DNA from: Arion vulgaris
Lineage: Eukaryota; Mollusca; Gastropoda; Stylommatophora; Arionidae
Direction of reading: 5' to 3'
Assembly (NCBI GenBank): GCA_020796225.1
Contig: CM036764.1
Span: 27,716,450 to 27,780,449, forward strand
Length of the DNA stretch: 64,000 nt
In this document: one piece after another, positions 9,430 through 19,955 of the stretch
Position numbering within the stretch: position 1 is the first letter of the stretch
Layout: each line of letters opens with the position of its first letter
Notes under the pieces: model-generated
Told to the model about the DNA's origin: nothing
Databases searched by the model: none
The model's input: only the letters and a program-made list of their open reading frames with translations
Translations under genes and position numbers: made by a program

Positions 9430-9965
9430 CACCCCTTCTAACATTGTGACTGAAATATTATGCGATCTGTGCCAAACCTGGGCCCTGATATCCAATGATA
9501 GAAGAAAACTAATCACAACAGAGATGAAGTGTCTACACAGAAAGCTGGGAGTAACAAGAAGAAAATTAATCACAACAGAGATGAAGTGTCTACACAGAAA
9601 GCTGGGAGTAACAAGAAGAAAACTAATCACAACAGAGATGAAGTGTCTACACAGAAAGCTGGGGTAACAAGAAGAGACCGGTTGAGAAATGAAGACATCA
9701 GGAAAAAGTGGGTACAATATCAGTACTGAACTTCATCAAGAAGCAACAAATTAAATGGTTCGGCCACATAAGCAGATTGCTAACAGACAATTCTATTCAA
9801 AGAGCAATGTTGCTCCGATATAGTGCATACAAAGCGAAAGGCTGATTACGCAACAGGTGGACCTCAGAGATAACAGAGGCGACGAAAGACACTATTTATG
9901 AAGTGCACACAAGTGTTTGTTCTAGAAATCTCTTCTTATCCTGACACTGTGAGACAAAACATGAT
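9430..9965 (+). mobile_element. LINE C-terminal fragment (SNDRRK family) with internal triplication
   Basis: It reads LCQTWALISNDRRKLITTEM and then CLHRKLGVTRRKLITTEM.., the segment after the reverse transcriptase in RTE-like ORFs. Related copies are at 28400-28900 and, on the minus strand, 59085-59740. The piece around RRKLITTEMKCLHRKLGVT is repeated three times in tandem (about 9500-9665), which the other copies lack. The 3' end runs to AGAAATCTCTTCTTATCCTG. Confidence 0.75.
9498..9666 (+). repeat. 57-bp in-frame triplication inside a LINE
   Basis: Three near-identical 57-bp units (AGAAGAAAACTAATCACAAC .. AAGCTGGGAGTAACA) keep the frame and repeat a 19-residue segment. The third unit has lost bases (GCTGGGGTAACA) and breaks the frame. 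Confidence 0.8.
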
Positions 9966-10110
9966 TTGAGGAAAAGAAACTTATTTTCTTAAAGCATGAG
10001 CAACCAATTATTATTGCTGTTCTGAAGTTGATAATTATGTACGAATATTGGCTCGTACTTTCGTTTAAATATACTTTTTGTTTTTTTCCATGGTCTTGTG
10101 ATGACAACAG

Positions 10111-10248
10111 GGTGTCTCGGGAGTGTGTTGAAGACTGTGTTCTGGACGGTGTCCATTTTAAGAAAGGGATGGTGGTTAGGGTAATGTTCTCATGCATTTA
10201 CAGTCAAGAGAAGCATTTCCCAAATCCTGATCTCTTCATTCCAGACAG
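10111..10248 (+). CDS. Cytochrome P450, exon between K-helix and heme loop
   Basis: The acceptor is ATGACAACAG (AG 10109-10110). The first base completes the Gly codon from the previous exon, then VSRECVEDCVLDG and VHFKKGMVVRVMFSCIYSQE follow, then KHFPNPDLFIPDR. This is the beta-strand region with 'xxGxxFxKGxxV' and the PERF-like element (here PDRF once joined to the next exon), whose Arg completes the ExxR triad. The donor is GTGACT at 10249. The last two bases (AG) are completed by the first base of the exon at 13648, giving Arg. Residues resemble the CYP3-clan pattern. Confidence 0.88.
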
Positions 10249-10251
10249 GTG

Positions 10252-10560
10252 ACTCATCTCTCTCTCTCTTAACTCTGTCCATTTCTTGTCGCTCTCACTC
10301 TTAATGATGTACTTCATCGTTTTCTTGTTCTCTTTAACCAATTCTATTTTCTATCGTTCTTTTATCTCATTTTTCATCTCATTTCTTCTCTTTATCATTC
10401 TATATCACCACATTCTCTGTAATCCTGTCAGTTTTTCTCCATTTATCTTTACTCTCTATTTTCTTCTCCTATCTAGATATCTATCTTTCTTAATTTTGCT
10501 CCAAACTTCTTTCTCATTTTGACGCTCTCCCCTTTATCTAGCATTTTCTTCTTCTCTAAC
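10252..10560. other. Pyrimidine-rich intron stretch
   Basis: A strongly T/C-rich stretch (TCTCTCTCTC, TTTCATCTCATTTCTTCTCT). Open frames here are a by-product of composition. No gene is supported. Confidence 0.5.
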
Positions 10561-10674
10561 ATTGCTTTTTAATGAACAAGGATTATTCTCATGTTTTTTC
10601 TGTTCTTGATATTTTCTTTCATCTTTGCATATATTGTGTGTTTTTTAAACATATTTCTATGCGTTACTTTATTA

Positions 10675-10880
10675 GTGTGTGTTTATGTTTTATAACTTGA
10701 ATATATTTTGTGTGTATCTAAAATTAATGTGTGTACATTCATCCAATGTTTCTGTGTTAGTATCTGTGTGCTATTAATTTAAGTGTTATCTGAATAATAA
10801 AACTGATTGTCTGTGTGTAACAGGAAAAACCTGAGAACTTGAAACTGAAATCATGAAATTTAGACATCTAATTCTTGCAA
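10675..10880 (+). repeat. 0.2-kb interspersed repeat, copy 2
   Basis: Same family as 7733-7932. The two copies lie in the same orientation about 2.9 kb apart and bracket the P450 exon at 10111-10248. Confidence 0.65.
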
Positions 10881-12350
10881 AAAACGTGTATGTCGACGTG
10901 ACTATTTTCAACACTCTTTTTTTTACAGATTTATGATTTAGTTGGTTAGCACAGTATGCAAAGTTTTGTTATAACCCAACAAGGGTGACTCATCTGCCCA
11001 TAGAACGCAAATTAAATCTCCCACCCATACGTTTAACGGCAAGAGTGTACAACCAATTTCATCTTCCACCTGGGGATAGACAATATAGACAATAAAGTAT
11101 ATACACCACGGCATGTACAGTAAGCCATTACACTATGTCACTGAGCATGCGATATGGTAAAAGGAGAAAAAGAAGTTGCACTATTTGTTAACGGGGAATA
11201 TCAATTAAAACATCGGATACAAAATATTTTGCTTAATAAAACACACGAGACAAATTTCGTTGTATACTTTTTTCCATCTTGCAAACATCAAATTATGTTG
11301 GATTATTTTTCTGTTAAGTATAATTGAACATATAATTTTTAAAAAACAAATAAAAGAAGAAATGAAACCGCTTTCATACCATGAGAAATATTAGGAAATA
11401 ATGTAATAGGCCTGCATTTGTTTCGTTGTCCTACTGTTATAGTACCAGGCTTTTTGGTACTATAGTAGTAGTAGTTATTTATGAGAGTAAGGTATCTAAA
11501 TTGTTTGCAGCTGTGATCTTTGATGCCGTTGTTCTTTTAGGGCAGTCAGGGCTTTTGGTCCGAGTGGCTTTGGCTATTTAGTTTAGACATAGTTCCCACT
11601 TTGGATGTTAATTCTCCGTAGTTTCCAATTTCCTAATTGACTATATGTCCATGTGGTCCACTTGATTATTTATTCATAACCTTCCACCTGGATCAATCTG
11701 TTATACTTTCCGATTTGTGGTTGATTTCATGGTTTCATTTAGTCCTGAAGATGTTCCATTGGACTATTGTGTATTCCTGTACAACGTTTCTTTCACACAA
11801 TTATAATATAATAAGCAACAGCTATGATGGGTTCATTTCTTGTACATTTATTTGATGTTAGATAGGTGGACAAGACACCAAGCACGTCCGTCCATCTTTG
11901 TCTCTCCTATGTTTTCTAATTGTTGCTACCTCGTCACTGCACTACTTCGATTGGTTTTTACTACGTCATTGTCTCGTTTTAGTGTTACCCTCTGCTTAGA
12001 GAGTAACCACAGTCTGCTAATAAAATATATCTAAAATATATATAAACTACACACTAAAGCTAACTGTCTGATTCATCAGTGCCACCTGGGGAGGAGGCTA
12101 TGACACTACTAAACCCTGTGAGTGATGTGTACAACAACATATTTAATTCCCTGGTACCAAACTGAAGTTGGGTCGACCTCAAAGGCGTTACAATTTTTTA
12201 ACAAATTACCCATGTAAATCTCGATGCGATGCTGGGTAGTAAAGCTAATTAATGCATGATCTGTTACCAAATTGATTAATTTGAACACCCGCATGCATTT
12301 TTAATGGGGCCCTGATTTGTTGAGTTATGATTGCGTTATTATTTATTGTA
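10881..12350. other. Intronic sequence, nothing recognised
   Basis: P450 intron 2. AT-rich with a palindromic spot near 11410-11470 (TGTTATAGTACCAGG / TTTTTGGTACTATAG). No repeat partner elsewhere in the window and no supported exon. Confidence 0.35.
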
Positions 12351-12359
12351 AACATATGG

Positions 12360-12460
12360 AGATTTCGACTAATAATTATGTGTATGAGATCGTGTGTGAA
12401 GTATATGATTATGTGTGTGAGATCGTGTGTGAAGTATACGATTATGTGTACGATTAGTCG
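12360..12460. repeat. Short tandem repeat, about 33-bp unit
   Basis: TATGTGTNTGAGATCGTGTGTGAAGTATA is repeated about 2.5 times. Confidence 0.7.
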
Positions 12461-12554
12461 TAGGAGAGTTGTGTGTAAATTTAACACATAAACAAACTGA
12501 CCTACTTCTTGTTGAAATAAACACACTATTGAAAATTTGACTGAAATAAGTCAT

Positions 12555-13012
12555 GTTATGTTTCTCTGTGGCGTAGAAGTTAGTGCTTGTATCTCGTTCC
12601 AAAGGAACCCGATTCGCTCCCTCGTGGGAACATATGAATAGTTTTTCCAGAGTTATGATCTCAGTGTAGGTGAGATCAAGTTCCTAGTCCTATCGAAGAC
12701 GAATGTTAAAACGTAGTTCCAATGTTTAAGTTGAGAACGTAAAAGAACCATTTCCAGTTTAAAATCGAGAAGAGCAGGCTGGAAAGCTGCTGTCCCAGAA
12801 AATTTATTACAAAGATTTTAAAAAATATTTCTACAAAATATTGTCACCATCTTATCTTAATTACATCGGGGCCCTAGCCGGTGCTACGGAATTCGTGCAC
12901 TGCCTCTGAGATCTTCCTGTGTAAGAAAGAGATCGCAACGCACACGGTTACTCACTGAAGTGCAGTGGCGATGGTCCTTTCAATCAATCAATCAATCAAT
13001 TAATCAATCATA
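12555..13012 (+). mobile_element. Probable SINE family E, copy 1
   Basis: The 5' part has GGCGTAGAAGTTAGTGC and CCCGATTCGCTCCC, which are box A- and B-like. The 3' part (GCCGGTGCTACGGAATTCGT, GAGATCTTCCTGTGTAAGAAAG, GTTACTCACTGAAGTGCA) matches 50970-51110 and ends in (CAAT)n. That both parts form one element is an inference. Confidence 0.5.
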
Positions 13013-13647
13013 TGTCAACTTTTTATATGAACGGTAACTTGATAATTATTAAAGAAATGAGCTAGCATGTGTAAGATCTGATAGGTCTCCCTATGAACAA
13101 TCAAGTCTAATACCATGCTATAATATAACTCTAGATGTGGTATTTAAAGTCGGATTTATTTGGTTTGCAAAATCTTACAGTTACCCTTCTGTACAAAATG
13201 GTATCCTGTTAGATAATAAGCATACCATGTGACTAAAATCTGGATGAGCTTGTCCTACATGTTTTAGGGGCCTAATCAGGGTTCAACGTACTTACATTCT
13301 CGGAGCAAACTATATATAACAAAGAGTGGTTAGCTTGGTTGGTAAAGCAAACCAAACAAAGAACCAACAACATATAGCTTGTTCCTATCGGAACTTGTCT
13401 CCCATGACAGCAGCCACAAACTGCGTCCTTACCCTGTGTAAGATGCCCGGCGTCTGTTTCAATCATATTAAATTCGTCTATTACATCCTGCACCCATCTT
13501 TTCCCTGGTGTTCCTCTCCTTAATTCTATGTAAACATGTGTTTATGCATGTATGTGAAGATAGCGTAAGTTGTATGTGCACATATGCTTATATTTGAATG
13601 TAAACTGATGATATACGAATTTTATATATATGTTTAACCATATCAAG
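13013..13647. other. Intronic sequence, nothing recognised
   Basis: P450 intron 2 up to the acceptor at 13646-13647. No repeat partner is seen. Confidence 0.35.
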
Positions 13648-13831
13648 ATTTGAAACTGAAAACGATAAAGATGATGACCCATCTGAAGACCTGCATCGCG
13701 TGACTCCATTCATGCCGTTCGGAATCGGTCCCAGAATGTGTGTGGGTCGAAGGCTAGCACAAGTGACTCTAAAACTAGCCCTGGTCAAAATTATGAACAG
13801 CTTTTTGCTTGAACGCAGTGAAATTACACAG
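13648..13831 (+). CDS. Cytochrome P450, heme-binding exon
   Basis: After the acceptor CATATCAAG the first base completes Arg, then FETENDKDDDPSEDLHRVTP and FMPFGIGPRMCVGRRLAQVT follow, then LKLALVKIMNSFLLERSEITQ. The motif FGIGPRMCVG fits the P450 signature FxxGxRxCxG; its Cys is the proximal heme ligand, followed by the L-helix. All required residues of the loop are present, so this part looks intact. The donor is GTAAAT at 13832 and the exon ends in phase 0. The acidic run NDKDDDPSEDLHRV replaces the usual short meander before the heme loop and varies among P450s. Confidence 0.93.
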
Positions 13832-14189
13832 GTAAATAAAGCTACCTTTTTGTCTCGTGTTTCTATTGTTATATAGAAACAATTCTCTACTGTCGACAAT
13901 AATTTAACCAAATTAACAGATTACTTATTGATATCAATTCATAAATAGATAAGCTTATGGACATACACATCGAACATTGTTGTTGTTCTTATTACTCTCG
14001 TTCCTCGTGAAGCATAGGATCTCAACAGTTGTTCGCCGTATTTCCCGATCTCTGGCTGTTTTCTTGACGACTTTCCAGTATATTCAAGCATTATTTAATT
14101 TCTCAAGAAGTCTCCGCCTTCAGGTCTGTTTAGAATGTTGGTTTACTATTATTCGTTGACTTCCAGTATATTGCTCTTTTCTAGCTATA
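13832..14189. other. Intron 3 sequence, nothing recognised
   Basis: AT-rich start of the last P450 intron. There is no supported feature before a LINE scrap at 14190. Confidence 0.35.
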
Positions 14190-14305
14190 CTACATTTGAA
14201 TTGGTATATCTGCAGTCTAGTTAGGATTACTGATTCAACACCATTACTTGATCAATTTACACGTCCTCTATATCTCAGTGAATTCAGAATATTTTCATCT
14301 TTGTT
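14190..14305 (-). mobile_element. Scrap of RNase H LINE
   Basis: CTGCAGTCTAGTTAGGATTA, CACCATTACTTGATCAAT and cacgtcctctat match 62655-62730 (CTTGCAGTCTGGTTAGTGTT, CACTATTACTTGAATCAT), the region just after the RNase H domain of the minus-strand LINE there. Confidence 0.55.
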
Positions 14306-14529
14306 GCCCAAAGATTCGTTTTAAGTCTGGGTTTCCAATAGTTCTCGCCATTAAAAAAAAATATGTAATTAATGTTGTATTAGATATAAAAGATTTGAAT
14401 TGCCGATGCAATTTTAAAAACATTACACACAGTAACACACATCCTTGCAAATCCAATGTTGTATGTAGAAGGCTGCTTGTTAATATGTGAAAGCGGACAG
14501 GAATAAACGTAGCTACAAAGCTGAAAGTT

Positions 14530-14830
14530 TACCTGACCACAGTGCTAATCACGCTGATGCATGTCAGAGAGACATGGGCAGTGTATAGCAGACACACAAG
14601 AAAACTAAACCACTTCCACACAAGTTGTCTACGTAAACTACTCAAAATAAACTGGCAGGAAAAATTTGCAGATACTAAAGTCCTCATAGGAGTCAATATT
14701 CTAAGCGTCAACACCCTGTTGGAGAAGATCCAGATGAGATGGACCCACCACGTTGCGTTGGTACCTGATAAACATATCCCAGAAGAATTGATGTATTGCT
14801 TGCTTGATGACGGCTGAGGATGTGTTGATG
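14530..14830 (+). mobile_element. LINE ORF2 C-terminal fragment (SCLRKLLKINW family)
   Basis: The frame reads RETWAVYSRHTRKLNHFHTS and then CLRKLLKINWQEKFADTKVL, with a later RWTHHVALVPDKHIPEEL. This is the conserved stretch downstream of the reverse transcriptase in many animal LINEs (Y..H...L..FH..CLR.IL.I.WQ). It lies in P450 intron 3. It is 5'-truncated and the frame ends in a stop near the expected element end, with a short AT-rich tail. Confidence 0.7.
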
Positions 14831-14959
14831 GCATAAAACGTTTTTAAAAATATATATAAGCGTTTACATATAACTTTATGTATGCGTATGTAAAACAAAA
14901 TGTCTAACGTGTATGATAATATTTAATGTTACAACATTCCTATGTCATCATTTATGCAG

Positions 14960-15040
14960 ATTCCTCTTCAAGTGACTCTCAGACCTTTCTTGGTATCACG
15001 TGATGGTGTTCACGTGAGAATGAGAAAAAACTGTCACTGA
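14960..15040 (+). CDS. Cytochrome P450, last coding exon
   Basis: The acceptor is TTTATGCAG (AG 14958-14959). The exon reads IPLQVTLRPFLVSRDGVHVR and MRKNCH, then stop TGA at 15038-15040. Joined to the previous exon it gives ..ITQIPLQVTLRPFLVSRDGV.., the C-terminal beta-hairpin that follows the L-helix and closes the substrate pocket; the TQIPL step is typical of the CYP3 clan. A tandem array begins about 65 bp downstream, so the 3' UTR is very short, runs into the array, or is spliced elsewhere. No AATAAA was identified between 15040 and the array. Confidence 0.88.
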   Translation: MPLQVTLRPFLVSRDGVHVRMRKNCH

Positions 15041-15104
15041 CGAAATATCTCAATCGACGTCATTTTTACTGGATACAGCTTAAACAGAGTTCATGGTTTT
15101 TATT

Positions 15105-16585
15105 ATATACTGTCTCCAATATGTACTGTCTCTAATATGTACTGTCTCCAATGTGTACAGTCTTCAATGTGTACAGTCTCCAATGTTACTGTCTCCAATG
15201 TTACTGTCTCTAATGTGTACTGTCTCTAATGTGTACTGTCTCCAATGTGTACTGTCTCCAATATGCACTGTCTCCAATATGTACTGTCTCCAATATGTAC
15301 TGTCTCCAATATGTACAGTCTCCAATATGTACTGTCTCCAATATGTACTGTCTCCAATGTGTACTGTCTCCAATTTGTACTGTCTCCAATGTGTACTGTC
15401 TCCAATGTGTACTGTCTCCAATGTGTACTGTCTCCAATATGTGCTGTCTCCAATATGTGCTATCTCCAATATGTACAGTCTCCAATATGTACAGTCTCCA
15501 ATATGTACTGTCTCCAATATGTACTGTCTCCAATATGTACTGTCTTCAATGTGTACAGTCTTCAATGCGTACTGTCTCCAATGTGTACAGTCTCCAATCT
15601 GTACTGTCTCCAATGTGCACTGTCTCCAATGTGTACTGTCTCCAATGTGTACTGTCTCCAATGTGTACTGTCTCCAATATGTACTGTCTCCAATATGTAC
15701 TGTCTCCAATGTGTACTGTCTCCAATGTGTACTGTCTCCAATGTGTACTGTCTTCAATGTGTACAGTCTTTAATGTGTACTGTCTCCAATGTGTACAGTC
15801 TCCAATGTGTACTGTCTCTAATCTGTATAGTCTCCAATGTGTACTGTCTCCAATGTGTACAGTCTACAATGTGTACTGTCTCCAATGTGAACAGTCTCCA
15901 ATGTGTACTGTCTCTAATGTGTACTGTCTCCAATGTGTACTGTCTCCAATGTGTACTGTCTCCAATGTGTACTGTCTCCAATGTGTACTGTCTCCAATGT
16001 GCACTGTCTCCACTGTGTACTGTCTCCAATGTGCACTGTCTCCAATGTGTACTGTCTCTAATGTGACTGTCTCCAATGTGTACTGTCTCCAATGTGTACT
16101 GTCTCCATTGTGTACTGTCTCCAATGTGTACTGTCTCCAATATGCACTGTCTCCACTGTGTACTGTCTCCAATGTGCACTGTCTCCAATGTGTACAGTCT
16201 CCAATGTGTACTGTCTCCAATGTATACTGTCTCCAATGTGTACAGTCTCCAATGTGTACTGTCTATAATGTGTACTGTCTCTAATGTGTACTGTCTCCAA
16301 TGTGTACTGTCTCCAATGTGTACTGTCTCCAATGTGCACTGTCTCCAATGTGTACTGTCTCCAATGTGTACTGTCTCCAATGTGTACTGTCTCCAATGTG
16401 TACTGTCTCCAATTGATCAGTCTCTAATGTGTACTGTCTCCAATATGAACAGTCTCCAATGTGTACTGTCTCCAATGTGTACTGTCTCCAATGTGTACTG
16501 TCTCCAATATGAACAGTCTCCAATGTGTACTGTCTCCAATGTGTACTGTCTTCAATGTGTACAGTCTCCAATGTATAAAGTCTCA
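15105..16585 (+). repeat. Minisatellite, 16-bp unit, about 92 copies
   Basis: The unit is TCTCCAATGTGTACTG, with variants at a few positions (ATATG, TTCAATG, ACAG for ACTG). Neither strand of the unit makes a stop in any frame, so all six frames are open over long runs. The apparent 350-residue proteins (CTVSNVYCLQCVLSPM) repeat every 48 bp and are artefacts. A few units are 14-15 bp. It lies directly downstream of the P450 stop. Confidence 0.95.
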
Positions 16586-16870
16586 CAAAGGACAGGTTTT
16601 TCATTATAGAATGCGCATATTTGTCTATTATGTTGATTTGTCTCATCTTTACTTGTCTAATATTGATTTGTCTAATCTTTAGAAGTCTAATGTTGATTTG
16701 TCTAATATTTACTTGTATGTAATTTTACTTGTCCAATCTGTACTCGTTTAATATTTACTAGTTTAATTTTTACTTGTATAGTATTGACGTGTTTAACCCT
16801 TACGTGTATAATTTTGACTTGACCAGTCCGTGCTTTTATAATGTTGACTTGTCCAATCTTTACATTGTAT
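16586..16870 (+). repeat. Decayed margin of the 16-bp array
   Basis: The phrase TTGTCTAATNTTGACTTG and relatives recurs every 16-20 bp with growing divergence, apparently old units of the same array drifting in sequence and AT content. Confidence 0.55.
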
Positions 16871-17109
16871 ATTGTTTGTGTATGTAATGTTTGCTTATCT
16901 GCTTTATGATACATTTATTGATAATATCACAAAATATGTATATATTAGACAAGAAAAAATATCTTGATCTATATTTATTTAATTTTTTGCATCAAAATTG
17001 TGTGCGCGTTTGTTATTGTCAACCACGTTAACCATTCTTTGTGATCTGTGTGGTTTGCTTCGAGAACATGAGTATGTTGTGTTCCCGTTAGGACTCTACA
17101 TCATGTACA

Positions 17110-17440
17110 TCTAAATTTCGATCAAAGTGTATAAATATAATCCAACATAATTATGAGTAGCTATGGGAGGGGAAGAGGCACCAACATAATTATCGGAGGG
17201 AAGAGGCACCAGGGCAGACCACTGCTCAGATATAAAGATGTCTGCAAAGCCTCAATGAAAAACTTTTCTATAGGTCCCAGCACATGGGGAAAACTAGCTG
17301 ATGACAGAGTTGTGTGGAAAGCCAAATTTCGAAAGGGCGCATAGTCTTTTGAGAAGAGACTTATGTATGAGCTGAACAACAAGAGAGAAAAGCGAAAACT
17401 CAGAAGTTGTCACAGTAAAACACTTGCCAATTGACCGTCT
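17110..17440 (+). mobile_element. LINE C-terminal fragment (RYKDVCKASMK family)
   Basis: The frame 17153-17341 contains GKRHQGRPLLRYKDVCKASM and WGKLADDRVVWKAKFRKGA, a motif order (KR..GRP..RYKDV.K..L.......W...A.DR..W) known from LINE ORF2 C-termini. It is probably an old 5'-truncated copy. Confidence 0.6.
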
Positions 17441-17714
17441 GTAAAGACGAAAAAGGCCATATATATGAGCAGCTATGAGATTTAATAACCAGAAAAACCA
17501 CACTTTAAAGTAGCACATCTGATGGCATATCGTAGTATGTTATCTGATCTGATTAGTAATACTAAGGCCGTCATTGCTGAGTCATACCAGCATCACAGAA
17601 TTGAACTGGACAAGATTGGATTGAACATGGGAAAGAATGGAAACCGGTGCATTTAATAAACAGGAACAGCTTTTCACTAGCTGCTATAGCAATACGATAG
17701 TTTAATTATTTCGG

Positions 17715-18170
17715 TAATGTGTGATTCCTGTACTGACCTACGGTTGTGAAAGTTGGAAATCAACAAAGAAAATTGATAAGAAACTGGACAGCTTTGAGAA
17801 TAAATGTCTCCGAAAATTATTAAAAGTAAAATGGAGTGATTTCGTTTCTAACAACACAGTGAGAGATAGAACACACCAACAACCTGTATCAAATATTATA
17901 AAGAAACGAAGGTGGAAATATTTAGATCATGTTCTTAGATCAGACGAAAAGAGACTAAATCGACAAGTCCTTATGTGGTCAACAGTTGGGAAAAGAAAAC
18001 GTGGAAGAACAAAGACCACTCTTCGAAGAACCATCCAACAAGAAAGTAAACTATTGGGATGTAAAACCATACAAGATCTCCAACTGCTAGCAAAGAACCG
18101 CATCACATGGAGATCTAAAACCTCTGCCCTATGTGCCGCCTTTGGCACGAAAGGAACAAACTAACTAACT
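17715..18170 (+). mobile_element. LINE 3' end (LRKLLKVKW family), copy 2
   Basis: The open frame 17721-18161 reads VLTYGCESWKSTKKIDKKLD, then SFENKCLRKLLKVKW, with KRKRGRTKTTLRRTIQQESK further on and ending in an (ACTAACTA) tail. This is the C-terminal segment of an RTE-like ORF2. It is 5'-truncated. Copy 1 at 8990-9325 shares the 3' two thirds. It is the more intact copy: the frame is open to the tail. Confidence 0.8.
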
Positions 18171-18189
18171 AAACTAACAGCTTTTCAAC

Positions 18190-18890
18190 AATCATTAAAT
18201 TCGACAATGGTTGCAGAGAGGTGACGTTGTGATTTACACAAATGGATCGGTAGTTCGCCACAAAAAATGTTTGCTTTGACTTTCTCCGCAAGCTCATACG
18301 GAAGAATGGTCAAGGAAGCAAGTGGTGCATTTAGTATGACTACAAGTAGCATGACAATGGAGGTACTGGCTGTGACTAAAGCACTACTCTCGCCAGTCAC
18401 AAAACTACACTCATGCGTGTATTCTAAGTGATTCATTGAGTATGCTCCAAAAAGTGGAGACTGGTTTGGTGAGCAGACAATGAACTGAATCACAACAAGC
18501 GTCGACAATTTGCAGAATTACACTTATCTTCGTTTCGAGGCACAGGGGTGTCGTGGACAATGAGAGAACAGAAAGGTTGTCTGGTTCTGCCACTATATCA
18601 GACGACCAGCCAATTGATAGAGCTGACATTCTGAACGCCCTCATAGAGTGTAACCGTAAGGAGGATTTTCATTTAAACCAACCCACATCAACTGCTAGAT
18701 TGCAAAAGATAGGATAAAAAATTGGAGTGGCCAGAAAAGAACATCACAACAGATATATGAATAAGGCTCACCATTCGTCGTCGATCTGGTATGGCTATCA
18801 GCTGGATGCTGTTGGAGATATTGCAAAGGAGATCGGAGCACCTATTGACATGTCCGGAGTGCAATGAAGATATTTAAGCCTGAAACTGAA
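18190..18890 (+). mobile_element. RNase H LINE fragment, copy A (decayed)
   Basis: Fragments in shifting frames read [51 protein letters not shown] and NERTERLSGSATISDDQP, then a 3' end with GAGCACCTATTGACATGTCC and GGAGTGCAATGA. These are the RNase H blocks with D, E, D and D positions. The first catalytic Asp has become Asn (YTDG to YTNG) and frameshifts break the rest. The same family lies at 37140-37870, 52250-53660 and 62575-63235. Confidence 0.75.
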
Positions 18891-19568
18891 CTGGATCGAT
18901 TATTAGGACAAGCTTGTTAATAATATGATTGATTCAATGATAGGAGGATCATCGTTTTATCAATTCAGAGAATACCAATGTGTGATCTGTTCTCAATGTT
19001 ACACATGTCAATCTCAGTGATAGTGCCCGAGATCCATAGCACTGGTGACAGTTCCTGATGTAAATTTGAAAATGGTAATATTTTATTCAAATTCAAATTA
19101 GGGATTCTATCTCGTACAGTGACTTTACAGCCTACTTGCGTTCAGAAATCAAATGCCAAGGGTTCTTCTAATTTTTCTGAACGCTATAAAGGGACCTACG
19201 TTTGATCGTCCTTCTCCATAATGTCTTTGAAATTGATCTCAGCTACAATCATATATATAAGGTCGGTGAAAATATCCCAATGTCGTCACACTGGACGCGA
19301 ACCGAATACATTTTGAACGTGAAGTGAGAGTAATATCTCAACACGACAGAGAAACGCTGCTAATAACAACCATTCTGGCAGGTGAACATTTGCTGCATGG
19401 CATTGTGTATTGATCCAGACTTGTGTATTTGCATTCGTAACATGTGCGTATTTAAGATATCTTTGCCAGTCTCTGTTTGATGACGGCGGGTATATTGACC
19501 ACTGTGTCCGTATTTATTTACATGCCTGTGTGTGTCTGTGATCGACACAAGAAATCTTCACTCTGCGG
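18891..19568. other. Intergenic sequence, nothing recognised
   Basis: AT-rich. No repeat partner or supported gene. Confidence 0.35.
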
Positions 19569-19569
19569 T

Positions 19570-19612
<43 letters not shown>

Positions 19613-19900
19613 CCACGGTGGTACAGTATTTAGTGCACTTGCTGCCTAGACTGACAATCTCAGGTTCAAAATTAGCAGTTGGGGTAGGATTTTTTCTAAC
19701 TGCACTCGGCTCTCAAGTCGTCTTCTTCTGCGTTCGCTATTTTAAAAAACCCACTTATTAACCACCATTTGTGATTTGTAGGTGGTTTGAGCCAAAGAGC
19801 GTGATTATGTTGTGTTGATAAGTTCACATCGGTCTTCGTTGTGATATTTGCGTCTTTAGGTTCAATTTCGGCAAGCGTAATATGTGGGTTCGCTTTTCTA
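19569..19900 (+). repeat. (AT)n microsatellite and tRNA-like SINE head
   Basis: (AT)n at about 19570-19608 is followed by GAGCCACGGTGGTACAGTAT..GTGCACTTGC and CTCAGGTTCAAAATTAGC, a box A / box B-like arrangement, then a body without a second copy in the window. It is probably a SINE of a further family. Confidence 0.4.
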
Positions 19901-19955
19901 GCCACTGACTATTGAACATCACGTCAGTTTACTACCGATTTATACTCATTCTAGA

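Noticed and set aside
10286..10522. 78-codon frame rich in Ser, Phe and Leu
   Set aside because: Lies in a pyrimidine-rich intron stretch. Composition alone explains it.
15093..16609. Open frames up to 351 codons on both strands (Cys- and Trp-rich repeats)
   Set aside because: They repeat exactly with the 16-bp array, occur in all frames and both strands, and have no splice or start context. They are by-products of a stop-free unit.
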